The notes under the pieces are model-generated. The model made no database searches, was not told the origin of the DNA, and was given only the letters and a program-made list of their open reading frames with translations. A stretch of DNA of 64,000 nt, from contig NZ_JACHDP010000001.1 in NCBI RefSeq assembly GCF_014201145.1, forward strand, positions 5,828,001 through 5,892,000, read 5' to 3'. The number at the start of each line of letters is the position of its first letter. Position 1 is the stretch's first letter. A program made the position numbers and the translations under genes. This DNA comes from Micromonospora parathelypteridis. GTDB lineage: Bacteria; Actinomycetota; Actinomycetes; Mycobacteriales; Micromonosporaceae. This document shows, in pieces, positions 1-9,941 of the stretch.

Positions 1-6
1 GCGTGG

Positions 7-2250
7 TTGAGCGGTCCGAGTGTGTCCGACGATGTGGTGGAGCTGCGCGTACATGGGGCCGCCAGTGCAAGCGCCAGCCAGGTTCTGGACGTGCCGCAGG
101 TCGAGCAGGTCGCGGGCGACCGCAGTGGGGGCTTCTACCGTCCCCGCCGCGACTGTTCGTGCAGCAGCGGCGGACGGGTGACGCTGGAGGCGTACCGCTG
201 GGCGGACCTGCCCTCCGGAACGGTGGTCCGAACGCTGTCGCTGGTGTTCCTGCTGCCGTTCATGCTGGCCAACCTGGCGATCTGGATGCGTCCGGCGAGC
301 GCTGGCTCTGATGCGATGGTCAGATCCCTGTGTCGCTTACTGGCGCTCACTCTCACCGCGCTGTATGTGCTTGCCTTCGCCGGTGTCACGCTGGACCTGA
401 TCGCGTGGAAGTGCATGGGCTCGCCACGCTGCCTGGCCGGGCGCATCTGGTTGTCCTGGTTGGGTGGGCAACCGGTGGGCCTGCGGCTGGCGGTACTCGC
501 GATGGTTCCGGCTGCTGCCATCGGCCTGCTCTGGCGGGCAAGCGCGCGGCCAGGGAGGGTGTTCGACGCTTTTCGCGCTCCCGCGGAAGGGGTCTCCGGG
601 CATCGACTCGGCGAGATTGGTCAGTGGGAGGCCGAGCCGCTGGTGGGTCGGCTGCGCTCGATTAACGTCGCGGCCGCGTTCGCGACACTGGACGTCATTC
701 TGCTCGCATCCCGAGCCGCAACCGGCGCCTCCGCCAGCACGATCGTGCTGGCCGTAGTCACTGGGACGGTTCTGGCGAGCTGTGTAGTCCTGCTCTGCAT
801 ACCCCCGCTGATCGACCGGGCCGTGGATCAGCGACTGGACCGGATCACGCGCACGGTGCGGACGGTCGCCGTCGCCCTGACCCTCGTGGTGACGGCCCAC
901 GTCCTGGCCAGCACAGCGCCGTGGTCCGACGGGGGCGGCCTACCCGGCTACGGCTCGATCCTCACCTCGCTGTTTGTTGCCCAGACGACCCTGCTGACTG
1001 CCCTCGCCGCTGCACTGCTCTGGCGTCCGGACCGGCGGCCGGGCGCCATCCCGCTGCTCGGGCTGGGCGCGCTGGTGATCGCGGCCAGCGCGGTCAGCCT
1101 GGCGGTGGCGGTCTCCGCCGAGTTGGTCTACCGGGTGGCGGATTTCCTGGACCGCGACGAGCCGACCGGCGAGGGCCTGGCCTCCGGTCTGCCGCCGGCG
1201 TTTACCTGGGCGATCTTCGGCTTTCTCCGGACCGTACTGTTCACGCTGGTGATAGCGGTGCCGGTCATCCTGATTTCCCGACGCCGACGACTCCGCGCGG
1301 CGGCGGAGATTGTGGCGTGCGACTACCCGGACCGTCCGCCCGGAGCAGCGACCCGACTACGGCAGGTGCAGAAGGCGATAGCTCGGGCTCGGATCACCGA
1401 AAGACTGGCCCCATTGACCGTGGTCTATGCTTGCCTTGCCGGGATCGGCACGGCCACCACCACCGTCGGTTTGCTGGAGCTGCTCCCGAGCGAATCGGTG
1501 CAGCGGTACGCGCGGGTGCCGGGCGACCTGATCACCTTCTCCATCGAGCTCGGTAGCTGGGCGATCGCCGCGATCATCCTCGGCCTGGCCGTCGGCGGAA
1601 TCTTCGCCTATCGGACACTCGAATTCAGGCGCCACGTGGGTGTCCTGTGGGACCTGGGCACGTTCTGGCCCCGGGCGGCTCACCCGTTCGCGCCACCCTG
1701 CTACGCCGAACGAGCCGTGCCGGAGTTGACCCGACGAATCACGTACCTGGTCGGACGCGGCAACGCCGTGCTGCTCTCCGCGCACAGTCACGGTTCGGTC
1801 CTGGCCGCCGCGACACTGCTCCAGTTATCGCCTGAGGTCAGCAGCCGCGTCGCCCTGCTCACCCACGCGTCGCCACTTCGCCGACTCTACGCGCGGCTGT
1901 TCCCAGCCTACGTCGACGACGAGGTGCTGCAGGAGGTCGGCGTACGAGTCGAGTGGCGGTGGGTGAACCTGTGGCGTGACACCGACCCGATCGGCGGCTG
2001 GATTTTCTCGGCTCACCGGACAATCGTGCCGGTCACCGCCGACGGCCCGGCGGCCACGGTGGACCACCGGCTGCGGGACCCCGCCGATGTGGTGCCTCCA
2101 CCGGGCGACAGCGTCCCGCCACCGATCCAGGGACACCGGTCCTACGGATCGGAGCCGCGGTACGCCGAGGTGGCGCAGGCGTTGATCGAGCGCCTTCGCG
2201 GGCCGACAGGTCCAGGAGCGCGTCCGGCCGACCCACCGCCCGGGCAATGA
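7..2250 (+). CDS. Multi-pass membrane protein with a C-terminal serine-hydrolase-like motif
   Basis: A 747-residue reading frame begins with TTG at base 7. No in-frame stop precedes it in the window, so the true start may lie upstream. The N-terminal ELRVHG motif is common at the start of large actinobacterial membrane proteins of unknown role. About ten hydrophobic segments follow (for example near residues 75-95, 110-130 and 160-175, and others to about 540). The C-terminal part carries a nucleophile-elbow-like AHSHGS with the serine near residue 594, inside LLSAHSHGSVLAAATLL, which resembles the GxSxG of alpha/beta hydrolases. I infer a membrane-anchored hydrolase-like protein; substrate unknown. 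It is convergent with the next gene. Confidence 0.75.
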   Translation: MSGPSVSDDVVELRVHGAASASASQVLDVPQVEQVAGDRSGGFYRPRRDCSCSSGGRVTLEAYRWADLPSGTVVRTLSLVFLLPFMLANLAIWMRPASAGSDAMVRSLCRLLALTLTALYVLAFAGVTLDLIAWKCMGSPRCLAGRIWLSWLGGQPVGLRLAVLAMVPAAAIGLLWRASARPGRVFDAFRAPAEGVSGHRLGEIGQWEAEPLVGRLRSINVAAAFATLDVILLASRAATGASASTIVLAVVTGTVLASCVVLLCIPPLIDRAVDQRLDRITRTVRTVAVALTLVVTAHVLASTAPWSDGGGLPGYGSILTSLFVAQTTLLTALAAALLWRPDRRPGAIPLLGLGALVIAASAVSLAVAVSAELVYRVADFLDRDEPTGEGLASGLPPAFTWAIFGFLRTVLFTLVIAVPVILISRRRRLRAAAEIVACDYPDRPPGAATRLRQVQKAIARARITERLAPLTVVYACLAGIGTATTTVGLLELLPSESVQRYARVPGDLITFSIELGSWAIAAIILGLAVGGIFAYRTLEFRRHVGVLWDLGTFWPRAAHPFAPPCYAERAVPELTRRITYLVGRGNAVLLSAHSHGSVLAAATLLQLSPEVSSRVALLTHASPLRRLYARLFPAYVDDEVLQEVGVRVEWRWVNLWRDTDPIGGWIFSAHRTIVPVTADGPAATVDHRLRDPADVVPPPGDSVPPPIQGHRSYGSEPRYAEVAQALIERLRGPTGPGARPADPPPGQ

Positions 2251-2312
2251 TCTCGTCATGGCGGCACCACCAGCACCGAGGTGGCGAGGGCGCTCCGCGG
2301 GGGAGTGACTGA

Positions 2313-3128
2313 TCACAGGGTGGCGAATCCCTCTCGCCAGGAGGGATAAGTCGGGAGCCAGTCGAGGTGCGTGCGGGCGTAGTGGTTGCTCGCGCCCCGT
2401 GCCCAGCCGTGCCGCTCGCCTACCGTCGCCGCGGGTGCCGGGACCCCGGCCGCCGTGCAGAACGCGGGCACCCACTCCGAGGCGGCGGCGGGCTCGTCGT
2501 CGCAGACGTTGACCGCGCCGGCGGGCCACTCCAGGGCGGCGACCGCCGCGGCGACGGCGTCGTCGATGTGCAGCAGGCTACTCACGTCTGCGTCAGCGGG
2601 GACCTTGCCGTCGGCGGCGAACTGGGCCATCAGACCGTTGCGGGCATACCAGGTGCCCGGGCCGTAGAGAGTGCCGTACCGCAGCACGACCCACTCGGGC
2701 GTCTCCTGGACGGCGGCTTCGAGCGCAGAGATACCGGCCACAGTGGTCTGCCGCGGCTCTGGAGCGCCGACGTCGAGCGGGGTCTTCTCGGTGCCCGGCT
2801 CGGTGCCGGGCTCGTACGCCCAGGCGATGCTCTGTGCCACGAACCGGCGTACCCCGGCAGCGAGCGCCGCGTCGACCAGGTTGCGGGTCCCGATCTGACG
2901 CAGCCGCGAATTGGCGGCGAAGTCGCCCGTGCTCAGGCTGGTCAATTGGTGCATCACTACGTCAGGCCGGGCGTCACGGACGGCGGCCACCACCGCGTCC
3001 CGGTCGAGCACGTCGACGGCGATCGGGCCGTTGCGGGCCAGCCCGATGACCTCATGCCCCTGCGCGCTCAGGAGCGGCTCGAGCCGGCGGCCGATGACGC
3101 CGGTCGAACCGGCGAGAACGATACGCAT
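2313..3128 (-). CDS. NAD(P)-dependent epimerase/reductase-like protein
   Basis: This 271-residue protein opens with a Rossmann dinucleotide-binding loop, MRIVLAGSTGVIGRRL, followed by an acidic or dipole residue after the second strand (LARNG). It is typical of the extended short-chain dehydrogenase (NAD-epimerase) family. A serine-containing strand RFVAQSIAW and a later YGPG motif match the family. The usual YxxxK pair is not obvious, so the chemistry cannot be named. ATG is preceded by GGAGG nine bases away. It lies 15 bp after the cupin gene on the same strand, so the two are probably co-transcribed. Confidence 0.85.
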   Translation of the reverse strand: MRIVLAGSTGVIGRRLEPLLSAQGHEVIGLARNGPIAVDVLDRDAVVAAVRDARPDVVMHQLTSLSTGDFAANSRLRQIGTRNLVDAALAAGVRRFVAQSIAWAYEPGTEPGTEKTPLDVGAPEPRQTTVAGISALEAAVQETPEWVVLRYGTLYGPGTWYARNGLMAQFAADGKVPADADVSSLLHIDDAVAAAVAALEWPAGAVNVCDDEPAAASEWVPAFCTAAGVPAPAATVGERHGWARGASNHYARTHLDWLPTYPSWREGFATL

Positions 3129-3143
3129 GACTGTGTGCCTCCG

Positions 3144-3548
3144 TCAGTTCGGCCGGGGCGAGCGGCGGTCCCTACGCTGTTCGAGCTCCTCAGGGCTGAT
3201 CATCACCAGCATTTCCTGGCCGGGCGCGCACACCATGACGACCAGGAATTTGCTCACCCGATCGGGCAGGTTGTTGGCGGCCTGGTAGTGGATGACGTCG
3301 CCGCCAGGCTCCCAGAACGCCTCACCGGCCTTGATGACCCGTTCTGGCTCGCCCTCCAGCTCGAAGATCATCTCGCCTTCGAGCATGTAGCCGAAGACCG
3401 GACCGGAATGCCGGTGCGGCGGCGTGCCCGGGTCGCCCGGGGGTAGTTCGATCGTCGCGGTCATCACGTGCGAGCCCGCCGGCAGCTCCGGAGGCATGGC
3501 CGTGCCGAGCAGCACGATCTCGTTGTTTCCGATTTCCATGGTCTGCAT
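3144..3548 (-). CDS. Small cupin-domain protein
   Basis: A 134-residue single-domain cupin. The first cupin motif is visible as PPHRHSGPVFGYMLEGE and the second as GEAFWEPGGDVIHY, giving the His/Glu metal ligands of the beta barrel. Such proteins bind a divalent metal and act as small dioxygenases, isomerases or ligand sensors; the substrate cannot be read from sequence. It sits between a MocR-type regulator (41 bp upstream) and an epimerase-like gene (15 bp downstream), all on the minus strand. A second ATG three codons inside is an alternative start. Confidence 0.88.
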   Translation of the reverse strand: MQTMEIGNNEIVLLGTAMPPELPAGSHVMTATIELPPGDPGTPPHRHSGPVFGYMLEGEMIFELEGEPERVIKAGEAFWEPGGDVIHYQAANNLPDRVSKFLVVMVCAPGQEMLVMISPEELEQRRDRRSPRPN

Positions 3549-3589
3549 GAATCGAACGTATCTCCGACCGGATCAACAGAATGTACCGG

Positions 3590-4987
3590 TTAGCGCCCGA
3601 TCTGATGGACCAGTTCGCAGAGTCCGGACAGAGCTGCCTTCCAGGCATGATCTGGTGGTGCCGCGTATCCGAGGACCAGGGCTGCCGCCTGCCTCTCATC
3701 CGCCGGATCGTGCCAGTAGCTGTTGCTGTGCAGGCCGATCAGGTGCAGTCCCTGGCGGCGCCCGGCCTGGATCAGCCAGTGTTCCTGCTCCACCGAGGCC
3801 AGCGGCAGCAGCGCGTGCATGCCGGCCGCGATGCCCTCCAGTGGGGTAGGGGTGACCTCGCCCAGGCGGTCGGCCAGCTCGATCCGGCGGCGGCGGTAGG
3901 TCAGGCGCATGCGGCGAATGTGCCGGTCGTAGTCGCCGTGTGTGAGCAGGTCGGCCATGGCGAGCTGGTCGATCGCGGAGACTGCGGCGCCGGCCTCCAT
4001 GATCGTCGCCGTCAGGTCGCGACGCAGTGACTCGGGTACGACGAACCAGCCCAGGCGTACGCCCGGCGCCAGCGATTTGCTCGTGCTCCCGGCATAGACG
4101 ATCCGCTCCGGCGCCAGCGCCTGCATCGCGCCCACCGGCCGCTGGTCGTAGCGGAACTCGCCGTCGTAGTCGTCCTCGATCAGGAACGCGTCGTGCTCCC
4201 GCGCCCAGGCGATGAACCGGTACCGGTGCCCTGGGCTGAGGACCACCCCGGTCGGATGTTGGTGCGCCGGGGTGAGCAGCGCGGCCTGACCCGTCACGTC
4301 GTCCGGGTCGGCCCCGCCCGCGCCCACGGTGAGCGGGGTGACCGTCAGGCCCGCGGCGCGCAGCACCGTGCGATGAGGGGCCAGGCCGGGGTTCTCGGTG
4401 GCGATGGCGCGTACGCCGCGCCGGTGCAGCGTCCGCGCCACCAGGGAGAGGCCCTGGGTGAAGCCCGCCGTGATCACCACCGCGTCCGGGTCGCAGAGAA
4501 CACCACGGGTACGCGCGAGATAGTCGGCCACCGCCGCCCGCAACACGGGCAGCCCCGTCGGCTCGGGGTAGTCCAGCGTGCCGCGCGACGCCGTCGCCAG
4601 CGCCCGGCGCACACTGCCGACCCAGGCCGTGCGGGGGAACGAACCGAGATCGGGAATCCCTGGCCGTAACTCGATCACCGGCCCGGCCGTCGTCGATGGT
4701 CGCGGCTGGCGGCGCGAGCCGGGCACATCATGGAGCACCTCCGCGACCCGGGTGCCCGAGCCGGGTGCCGTCACCAGCCACCCTTCCGCAATCAGCTGCG
4801 CGTATGCCTGTACCACCGTGCCCCGGGCCAAGCCCAGGTCGTTGGCCAGGCTCCGGCTTCCGGGTAGGCGCGCCCCGACTCGCAGCCGGCCGGCCCGGAT
4901 GCCTTCTCGTAACGCGCTCTCCAGGGAGCGACCCGGGAAATTCGTACCCCGATCGAACTCCAGATGCAGGTCAAGCGACTTCGCCAC
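3590..4987 (-). CDS. MocR/PdxR-type GntR regulator with aminotransferase-like domain
   Basis: 465 residues. The N-terminal 70 or so form a GntR winged helix (GARLPGSRSLANDLGLARGTVVQAYAQL is interpretable as its recognition region). The rest is a fold-type I aminotransferase domain with the pyridoxal-phosphate lysine in AGSTSKSLAPGVRLGW. MocR proteins use PLP or an amino acid adduct as effector and commonly control a neighbouring gene; here the cupin and epimerase follow on the same strand, and the serine protease gene is divergent. The start is GTG with a weak ribosome site. Confidence 0.93.
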   Translation of the reverse strand: MAKSLDLHLEFDRGTNFPGRSLESALREGIRAGRLRVGARLPGSRSLANDLGLARGTVVQAYAQLIAEGWLVTAPGSGTRVAEVLHDVPGSRRQPRPSTTAGPVIELRPGIPDLGSFPRTAWVGSVRRALATASRGTLDYPEPTGLPVLRAAVADYLARTRGVLCDPDAVVITAGFTQGLSLVARTLHRRGVRAIATENPGLAPHRTVLRAAGLTVTPLTVGAGGADPDDVTGQAALLTPAHQHPTGVVLSPGHRYRFIAWAREHDAFLIEDDYDGEFRYDQRPVGAMQALAPERIVYAGSTSKSLAPGVRLGWFVVPESLRRDLTATIMEAGAAVSAIDQLAMADLLTHGDYDRHIRRMRLTYRRRRIELADRLGEVTPTPLEGIAAGMHALLPLASVEQEHWLIQAGRRQGLHLIGLHSNSYWHDPADERQAAALVLGYAAPPDHAWKAALSGLCELVHQIGR

Positions 4988-5238
4988 CCAGCAACGATCT
5001 CACCTGTGCGAGCAGCGCTAGCTGGTTCGGCGACGACTCACGTGCCAGATCCATCGACCTCGACGTGCTTCCGGCGGGCGAAGCGTCGATGGTGACCAGC
5101 GCGACCGTGGTTTCGCGCCGCGAGAGCTGGGGCGGTGAGCAGGCAGCTATGACATAGATGGGATTACATGTCTTGCTTGTTCTCAGGTATGAAGGCCGAA
5201 GGCACGTCTCGGTGCTGATTCCTGAGAAGGAGCGACAG

Positions 5239-6468
5239 ATGAAACATGCCCTGCGCCGCCTACGAACGGGGGCGGTCGCGCTCGCTGCCTGCACACTTGG
5301 GCTGAGCCTACTGTCGGTACCCGCCGCCGAGGCGTACTCGGTTGCCCCTCTCGCGCCACAATCCGAGCGGGCACCGGAATCGAACCAGTTTTCGGCTGAG
5401 GGTGTGACCACGATCGGTGAACTCCGCACCGTCGACAGCTCCCTGTCCTACGCCCCCAACGGCGGGACGCAGATCATTCAGCACCCCGGTGCCACCTACG
5501 TCAAGGTGCACTTCAGCTCACTGCGGCTGGCCCAAGGCGACTACGTCACCGTGTCGAGCCGCGACGGCAAGGAGAGCTACCGGTACGACCGCCACCTGAA
5601 CCGGGCGACCGGTTCGGACTACACCACCGACGGGCAGCCGGGTTTCTGGGCGATGTCGGTCGAGGGCGACACCGCGGTGGTGACACTGCACAGCAGCCGC
5701 CCCTCACGTGGCAGCGCCGCCACCATTGACCGGTTCTGGCGCGGATACGACCGCACGGAGATCGCCGCGCACAACTTCTCCACCCAGTCCGTGTGCAGCA
5801 CCGACGCCCGCCGGGACGTGGTCTGCTACCAGAACAGCCACCCCACCGAGTACGCCCGCGGCAGGGCGGTAGCGCGGCTGCTGATCAGCGGCGGTGGACT
5901 GTGCACCACCTGGCGGGTCGGCAACACCAACCGGATGCTGACGAACAAGCACTGCTTCTCGACGCAGTCCGCAGTGAGCGGCAGCGAGATGCAGTTCAAC
6001 TACCAGTGCGCCACCTGCGGCGGCGCGAATCCCGGCGCCGGCACCAAGGTCAGCGGTGCCACCCTCTACAGGGTGAGCAGCGGCGGCTCCAACCAGCTGG
6101 ACTACACCCTGTTCTCGGTCAACAACTTCGCCACCATCCAGGGATTCGGCACGCTGTACCTGGCAACTACCGCCACCAGCAACGGCACCCGGATCTACGT
6201 CCCCGGGCACGGCGACGGCAGCGCGAAGCGGCTGTCGATCTACGAGGACACCCAGAACGGCGCGACCTGCGCCGTCCGGAACGCGAACTACAACACCTGG
6301 AACATCAGTTACAGCTGTGACACCTCCGGTGGCAACTCGGGTTCACCCGTGCTGAACGCCAGCCACCGTGTGATCGCCCTGCACCACCTCGGCGGTTGTC
6401 CGTCGAACCAGGGCGCGAAGGCGCACCTGATCTACAACGAGATCGCCAGCCTGATCGACAACGGCTGA
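5239..6468 (+). CDS. Secreted trypsin-like serine protease
   Basis: I place the start at the ATG at 5239, after a good ribosome site (GAAGGAG) and directly before a classical signal peptide (MKHALRRLRTGAVALAACTL, then an alanine-rich cleavage site near residue 32). This gives 409 residues. The S1 fold is shown by the His motif MLTNKHCFS and the Ser motif CDTSGGNSGSPVL; an Asp in the LDYTLFSV segment is a plausible third triad member. Six or more cysteines suggest disulfides after export. The gene is divergent from the MocR regulator and ends at a shared hairpin with the next, convergent, gene. Confidence 0.92.
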   Translation: MKHALRRLRTGAVALAACTLGLSLLSVPAAEAYSVAPLAPQSERAPESNQFSAEGVTTIGELRTVDSSLSYAPNGGTQIIQHPGATYVKVHFSSLRLAQGDYVTVSSRDGKESYRYDRHLNRATGSDYTTDGQPGFWAMSVEGDTAVVTLHSSRPSRGSAATIDRFWRGYDRTEIAAHNFSTQSVCSTDARRDVVCYQNSHPTEYARGRAVARLLISGGGLCTTWRVGNTNRMLTNKHCFSTQSAVSGSEMQFNYQCATCGGANPGAGTKVSGATLYRVSSGGSNQLDYTLFSVNNFATIQGFGTLYLATTATSNGTRIYVPGHGDGSAKRLSIYEDTQNGATCAVRNANYNTWNISYSCDTSGGNSGSPVLNASHRVIALHHLGGCPSNQGAKAHLIYNEIASLIDNG

Positions 6469-6473
6469 GACGG

Positions 6474-6510
6474 TGGGCCGCCGACGCGCGCTCTGCGCCT
6501 TGGCGGCCCA
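6474..6510. terminator. Hairpin between convergent genes
   Basis: Perfect 9-bp arms TGGGCCGCC and GGCGGCCCA enclose a 19-base loop, immediately after the protease stop and just before the stop of the convergent subtilase gene. It could serve as a bidirectional terminator. There is no T-tract, which is usual in these genomes. Confidence 0.6.
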
Positions 6511-6519
6511 TCGCCATCC

Positions 6520-9500
6520 TCACCGCTCGACCTCACCACCAGACACCGTGTACGCGTAGGGCACCGCGGCCACCTCCGTGGCGAACCCGGTACGGGCGTC
6601 GAGGGTGGTCACCGTCAACGAACCGGTGACCGGTTCTCCCACCGGTTCGTCCGCGCTGAAGATCACGATGACCCGGCCGCTCTGCCCCGGCGCCAGCGTC
6701 AGCGGCGTGGATGGGTCGGTCGACCCTTCGACCACCCGCCGCCAGTAACTGCCGGTGGACGAGGTGACCCGCCGGTCGAAGAGTCGAGTCAGGGCAGTCG
6801 CCGCGCAGTCCACTCGGGCCGAGGGCTGGGGAGCACCGCCGAACGGGCCGGCCCGGTTGGCGTTGCAGATCCAGGTCGTGGCCGACACCTCCGCCGACGA
6901 GACGACCACCTCCGAGCGCCGGCCGGCGGTCCCGGCCAGGTCCGGGTCACCGACGTAGTAGCCGTTCTCGCCATACGGTTGCGTGTCCAGCACGTGCGGC
7001 ACCGTCGAATCCGCCGACATCCGCAGCCGGGTCGTGCCGGACGGGACCGCGAAGCGAGGGTAGACATCGACGGCGGACACCGGTGTCTGATACGTGGCCG
7101 ACGCCACCGGCCGCAGTGGCACCTCGCCCATGGCGTCCAGCCGGGCGTCCACGAGGTACGACGCCGGTGCCGTACCGGTGTTGGTGATGGTGAGGGTGGC
7201 CTCAGCGGGACGACCCGCCGGCAGCACGGCGCCCGCCGGCACTCCGGTCGCCACCACCGACGCCGGGGCGAACCCCACCCGGCCGTGGAACGGCTGGCTG
7301 GTCCGGACAGTGGCGGTCGGCGCGGTGAGCACCAGCACCACGGTCCATCGACCTGGCTGCGGGGCACGCCGGACCAGGTCCAGCCGGGGCGGCGCCGTGG
7401 TCCCCGCGGAGCGCGAGCTGCTGGCCGCGAGCGGCATCCCGGCCGGGTCGACGAGGAAGCCCCACACCTCCAGCCCCGGGTCGTCGCCGGCGTGCACCGA
7501 CACGGCCAGCGCCGGTTTCCCAGCCGGTACGTCGAACTGGAAGCTGCGCCGCTGCCCGAGCAGCGCCCACCCGGCGAGGGCGCCGTTGCCGCCGGAGAAG
7601 GTGCCGCCGAAGCTGCCGCCGGTGGGACCGGTCGGGACCAGCGCCCGCAGTCCTAACGGAAGCGCCGCGTAACCCGTCGTGCCGGCGACGACGGTCACGG
7701 CGGCCGACGAGTCACCAGCCGTGGTCGGCAGGCGGACCGGCAGCCAGGCGGTCCGCGTACCGCCGGGCGGCACGACGACCGAGGGGCCGCTTCGCGCGGT
7801 CAGCCGCAGCGCGGTGACGTCGTACCGCACCGCATCCACCGGCGGTGACCCGTCGTCGCGGGTCCAGATCGCCACGGTCCAGCGGCCCGGCTGCGGCCGG
7901 GCCACCGTCACCCGCCCGTACCCCCCGTTGCCCAGCGGCAGTGAGTAACCGGCGAGCCGGCCGGCGGGATCGAAGACGCTCACCGCGACCGGCGTGGCAT
8001 GTGACCGGGGGTCCCAGGCCACCGCGGCCTGGAGCTGGTCGGTCCCGCCCGGAACGGTGACCGGCACCCGGCGGGCGTTCGCCGGTACGCCGTCGGAGTC
8101 GGCGAAGGCCGTCCCCGCCCCCGGCGTCACCTGACCGGCGGCGAGGCTGCGGGCCGGCGCGGCGGACCGCAGGCCGACGGTGACGCGACGGGCGCGCCCG
8201 CCCGGATTGGTGAGGTGCACCGCGACCGGCGTGACCTGCCCCGCCGCGCCGGTGACGCTCGCCGTCGAGGTGGCGACAAGCAGCCCCGCCAGGTCCCCCG
8301 AGGCCGGCCGACCAGCGGATCCGGCAGCGGCGTCGGCGGGCCGGGCGGCGGAGTCCGGGTGGTCGGTCAGGGCGGCGGCCAGCCGCACCGCCGCGAGGGT
8401 GTCCACCCGCCCGGCCCCCTGCTGGTCTGCCGGCTGCCGCAGGTCGGTCGCGGAGCTCATGAGGATGCGTTTGACCTGCTCGGGGGTCGGTGTGCCGCCG
8501 GTGTGCCGGCGTACCGTCTGGATCACCAACGCCGCCGCCCCGGCCACGAACGGCGCTGCGGCGCTGGTGCCGCCGAACAGGAAGAACGGGCTGGGGCTGC
8601 CGCCGTCGAAGAAGGAGATACAGCTCTGGTAGCGCGCGGTGTCGGTCGAGCAGGCAGCCCACGAGGTGTCGCCGGGTGCCACGAGGTCGACGGTGCGAGG
8701 TTCCGCCTGCGCGGTGCCGCCGGAGCTCAACGCGGACACCGAGTCGGACCGGTGGCCGCCGTCGCCGAGCGGCGAACCGCCGTACCCGAGTTGGCCGTAC
8801 GCGCGCAGTTGGGTGCTCGCGCCGACGGCGATGACGTCCGGGTCGCTGGCCGGCGAACCCAGGGTGCCGTCCGGCCCGGCGTCCCCGGTGGCCACCACCA
8901 CTGTCACCCCCGCGGCGACGGCCGCGTCGTTGGCCAGCCGCAGCGCGTTCGCGGCCGTGTCCGGGTAGCCGTAACCCACCAACGACTCGTTCAGCACGTC
9001 GACGCGTTCATGGAGCACCGCCCACTCGATGCCCTGCAGGACAACCGACGTGGGTGCCGCGACGTTGCTGAACACCTTGGCGACGTGCACGGTGGCGGCC
9101 GGTGCGACGCCGAGGATCCGCATCAGGCACGGTCCGTCGGAGCGGTGCGCCGGATGCGCGTACCGCCCGGCGTCGTAGACGCCGACGCCCTGGGCCGCCA
9201 CCACGCTCGCGTCGCCGAAGGATTCCAGGATGTACGAGGGGGCGTCCAGGCCGTCGCCGGTGAAGTCGGCGTAGCCAGCCACGACCGACCGCCCGTCGCG
9301 GACGAACTCCGCCGCCGCCGGGTCGATCGCCCCGCCGAGCACGCCGACCCGCACCCCTGAGCCGTCGGCCAGGTCGTGGGCGCCGGGCCCCTGGGCGGAT
9401 CCGACGGTACGCGTCAACGCCAGCCCTTCCGGTTCGGTCAGCGGTGGCTCACCCGGCCCGGCGCAGCTGCGGGCACCCATCGCGGTCCCGCCGGCCGGTG

Positions 9501-9891
9501 GCGCGGGCCGGCTCGGCGCGACCGGTTGGCGCAGTCGCAGTGGACTGTCGGGCAGTACGGCTCGCACCCCGGGACGGGTCTCCAGCTCCGCGACGGCCCG
9601 CTCCGGCAGGGTCGTGGCGATGGCGTTCACCAGGCGGAAGGGCGTCACCCGGGTGGCGCCGACGCGGCGCAGGTCGGTGAGCATCGGCTGCTGGTCGGCG
9701 GTGATCCGGGCGGCCCGGTCGGCGAGCAGCCGCGCGGGAGCGGTGTCGTGCTGATCGGCGAGGACGACGATGACGGCCCGGACCGGCCCGGCGTCGACCG
9801 CCGCCGGTGCGGCCATGGCGGCGACCGGTCCGGTGGCCAGGGCCGGCGTCAGTAGGGCGGCCAGCAGTCGGTGCGGCGCGGTCAGGTGCAC
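6520..9891 (-). CDS. Large secreted subtilase-fold (S8) protein, RiPP operon member; triad looks degenerate
   Basis: The preferred start is the GTG at 9891, preceded by GGAAGTGAGG about nine bases away, and directly before a signal peptide; this gives 1123 residues. An in-frame GTG at 9906 is an alternative. Residues about 35-120 resemble an I9 pro-domain. The S8 core spans about 175-500, with the serine motif GGTSAAAPFVAG near residue 443. By eye, the Asp motif reads VGVLGGAID where VxDTG is expected, and the His block reads FGDASVVAA where HGTHVA is expected. The oxyanion region is ATGDAG with Asp instead of Asn. Several beta-rich, Fn3-like segments make up the last 600 residues. It lies 50 bp downstream of the M50 gene, as the last gene of the operon, and could process or bind the peptide outside the cell. 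Confidence 0.85.
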   Translation of the reverse strand: MHLTAPHRLLAALLTPALATGPVAAMAAPAAVDAGPVRAVIVVLADQHDTAPARLLADRAARITADQQPMLTDLRRVGATRVTPFRLVNAIATTLPERAVAELETRPGVRAVLPDSPLRLRQPVAPSRPAPPAGGTAMGARSCAGPGEPPLTEPEGLALTRTVGSAQGPGAHDLADGSGVRVGVLGGAIDPAAAEFVRDGRSVVAGYADFTGDGLDAPSYILESFGDASVVAAQGVGVYDAGRYAHPAHRSDGPCLMRILGVAPAATVHVAKVFSNVAAPTSVVLQGIEWAVLHERVDVLNESLVGYGYPDTAANALRLANDAAVAAGVTVVVATGDAGPDGTLGSPASDPDVIAVGASTQLRAYGQLGYGGSPLGDGGHRSDSVSALSSGGTAQAEPRTVDLVAPGDTSWAACSTDTARYQSCISFFDGGSPSPFFLFGGTSAAAPFVAGAAALVIQTVRRHTGGTPTPEQVKRILMSSATDLRQPADQQGAGRVDTLAAVRLAAALTDHPDSAARPADAAAGSAGRPASGDLAGLLVATSTASVTGAAGQVTPVAVHLTNPGGRARRVTVGLRSAAPARSLAAGQVTPGAGTAFADSDGVPANARRVPVTVPGGTDQLQAAVAWDPRSHATPVAVSVFDPAGRLAGYSLPLGNGGYGRVTVARPQPGRWTVAIWTRDDGSPPVDAVRYDVTALRLTARSGPSVVVPPGGTRTAWLPVRLPTTAGDSSAAVTVVAGTTGYAALPLGLRALVPTGPTGGSFGGTFSGGNGALAGWALLGQRRSFQFDVPAGKPALAVSVHAGDDPGLEVWGFLVDPAGMPLAASSSRSAGTTAPPRLDLVRRAPQPGRWTVVLVLTAPTATVRTSQPFHGRVGFAPASVVATGVPAGAVLPAGRPAEATLTITNTGTAPASYLVDARLDAMGEVPLRPVASATYQTPVSAVDVYPRFAVPSGTTRLRMSADSTVPHVLDTQPYGENGYYVGDPDLAGTAGRRSEVVVSSAEVSATTWICNANRAGPFGGAPQPSARVDCAATALTRLFDRRVTSSTGSYWRRVVEGSTDPSTPLTLAPGQSGRVIVIFSADEPVGEPVTGSLTVTTLDARTGFATEVAAVPYAYTVSGGEVER

Positions 9892-9941
9892 GGTAGGTGT
9901 CCTCACTTCCGGGTGGCGGTGCGCTGCGGTGGACGAGCCGA

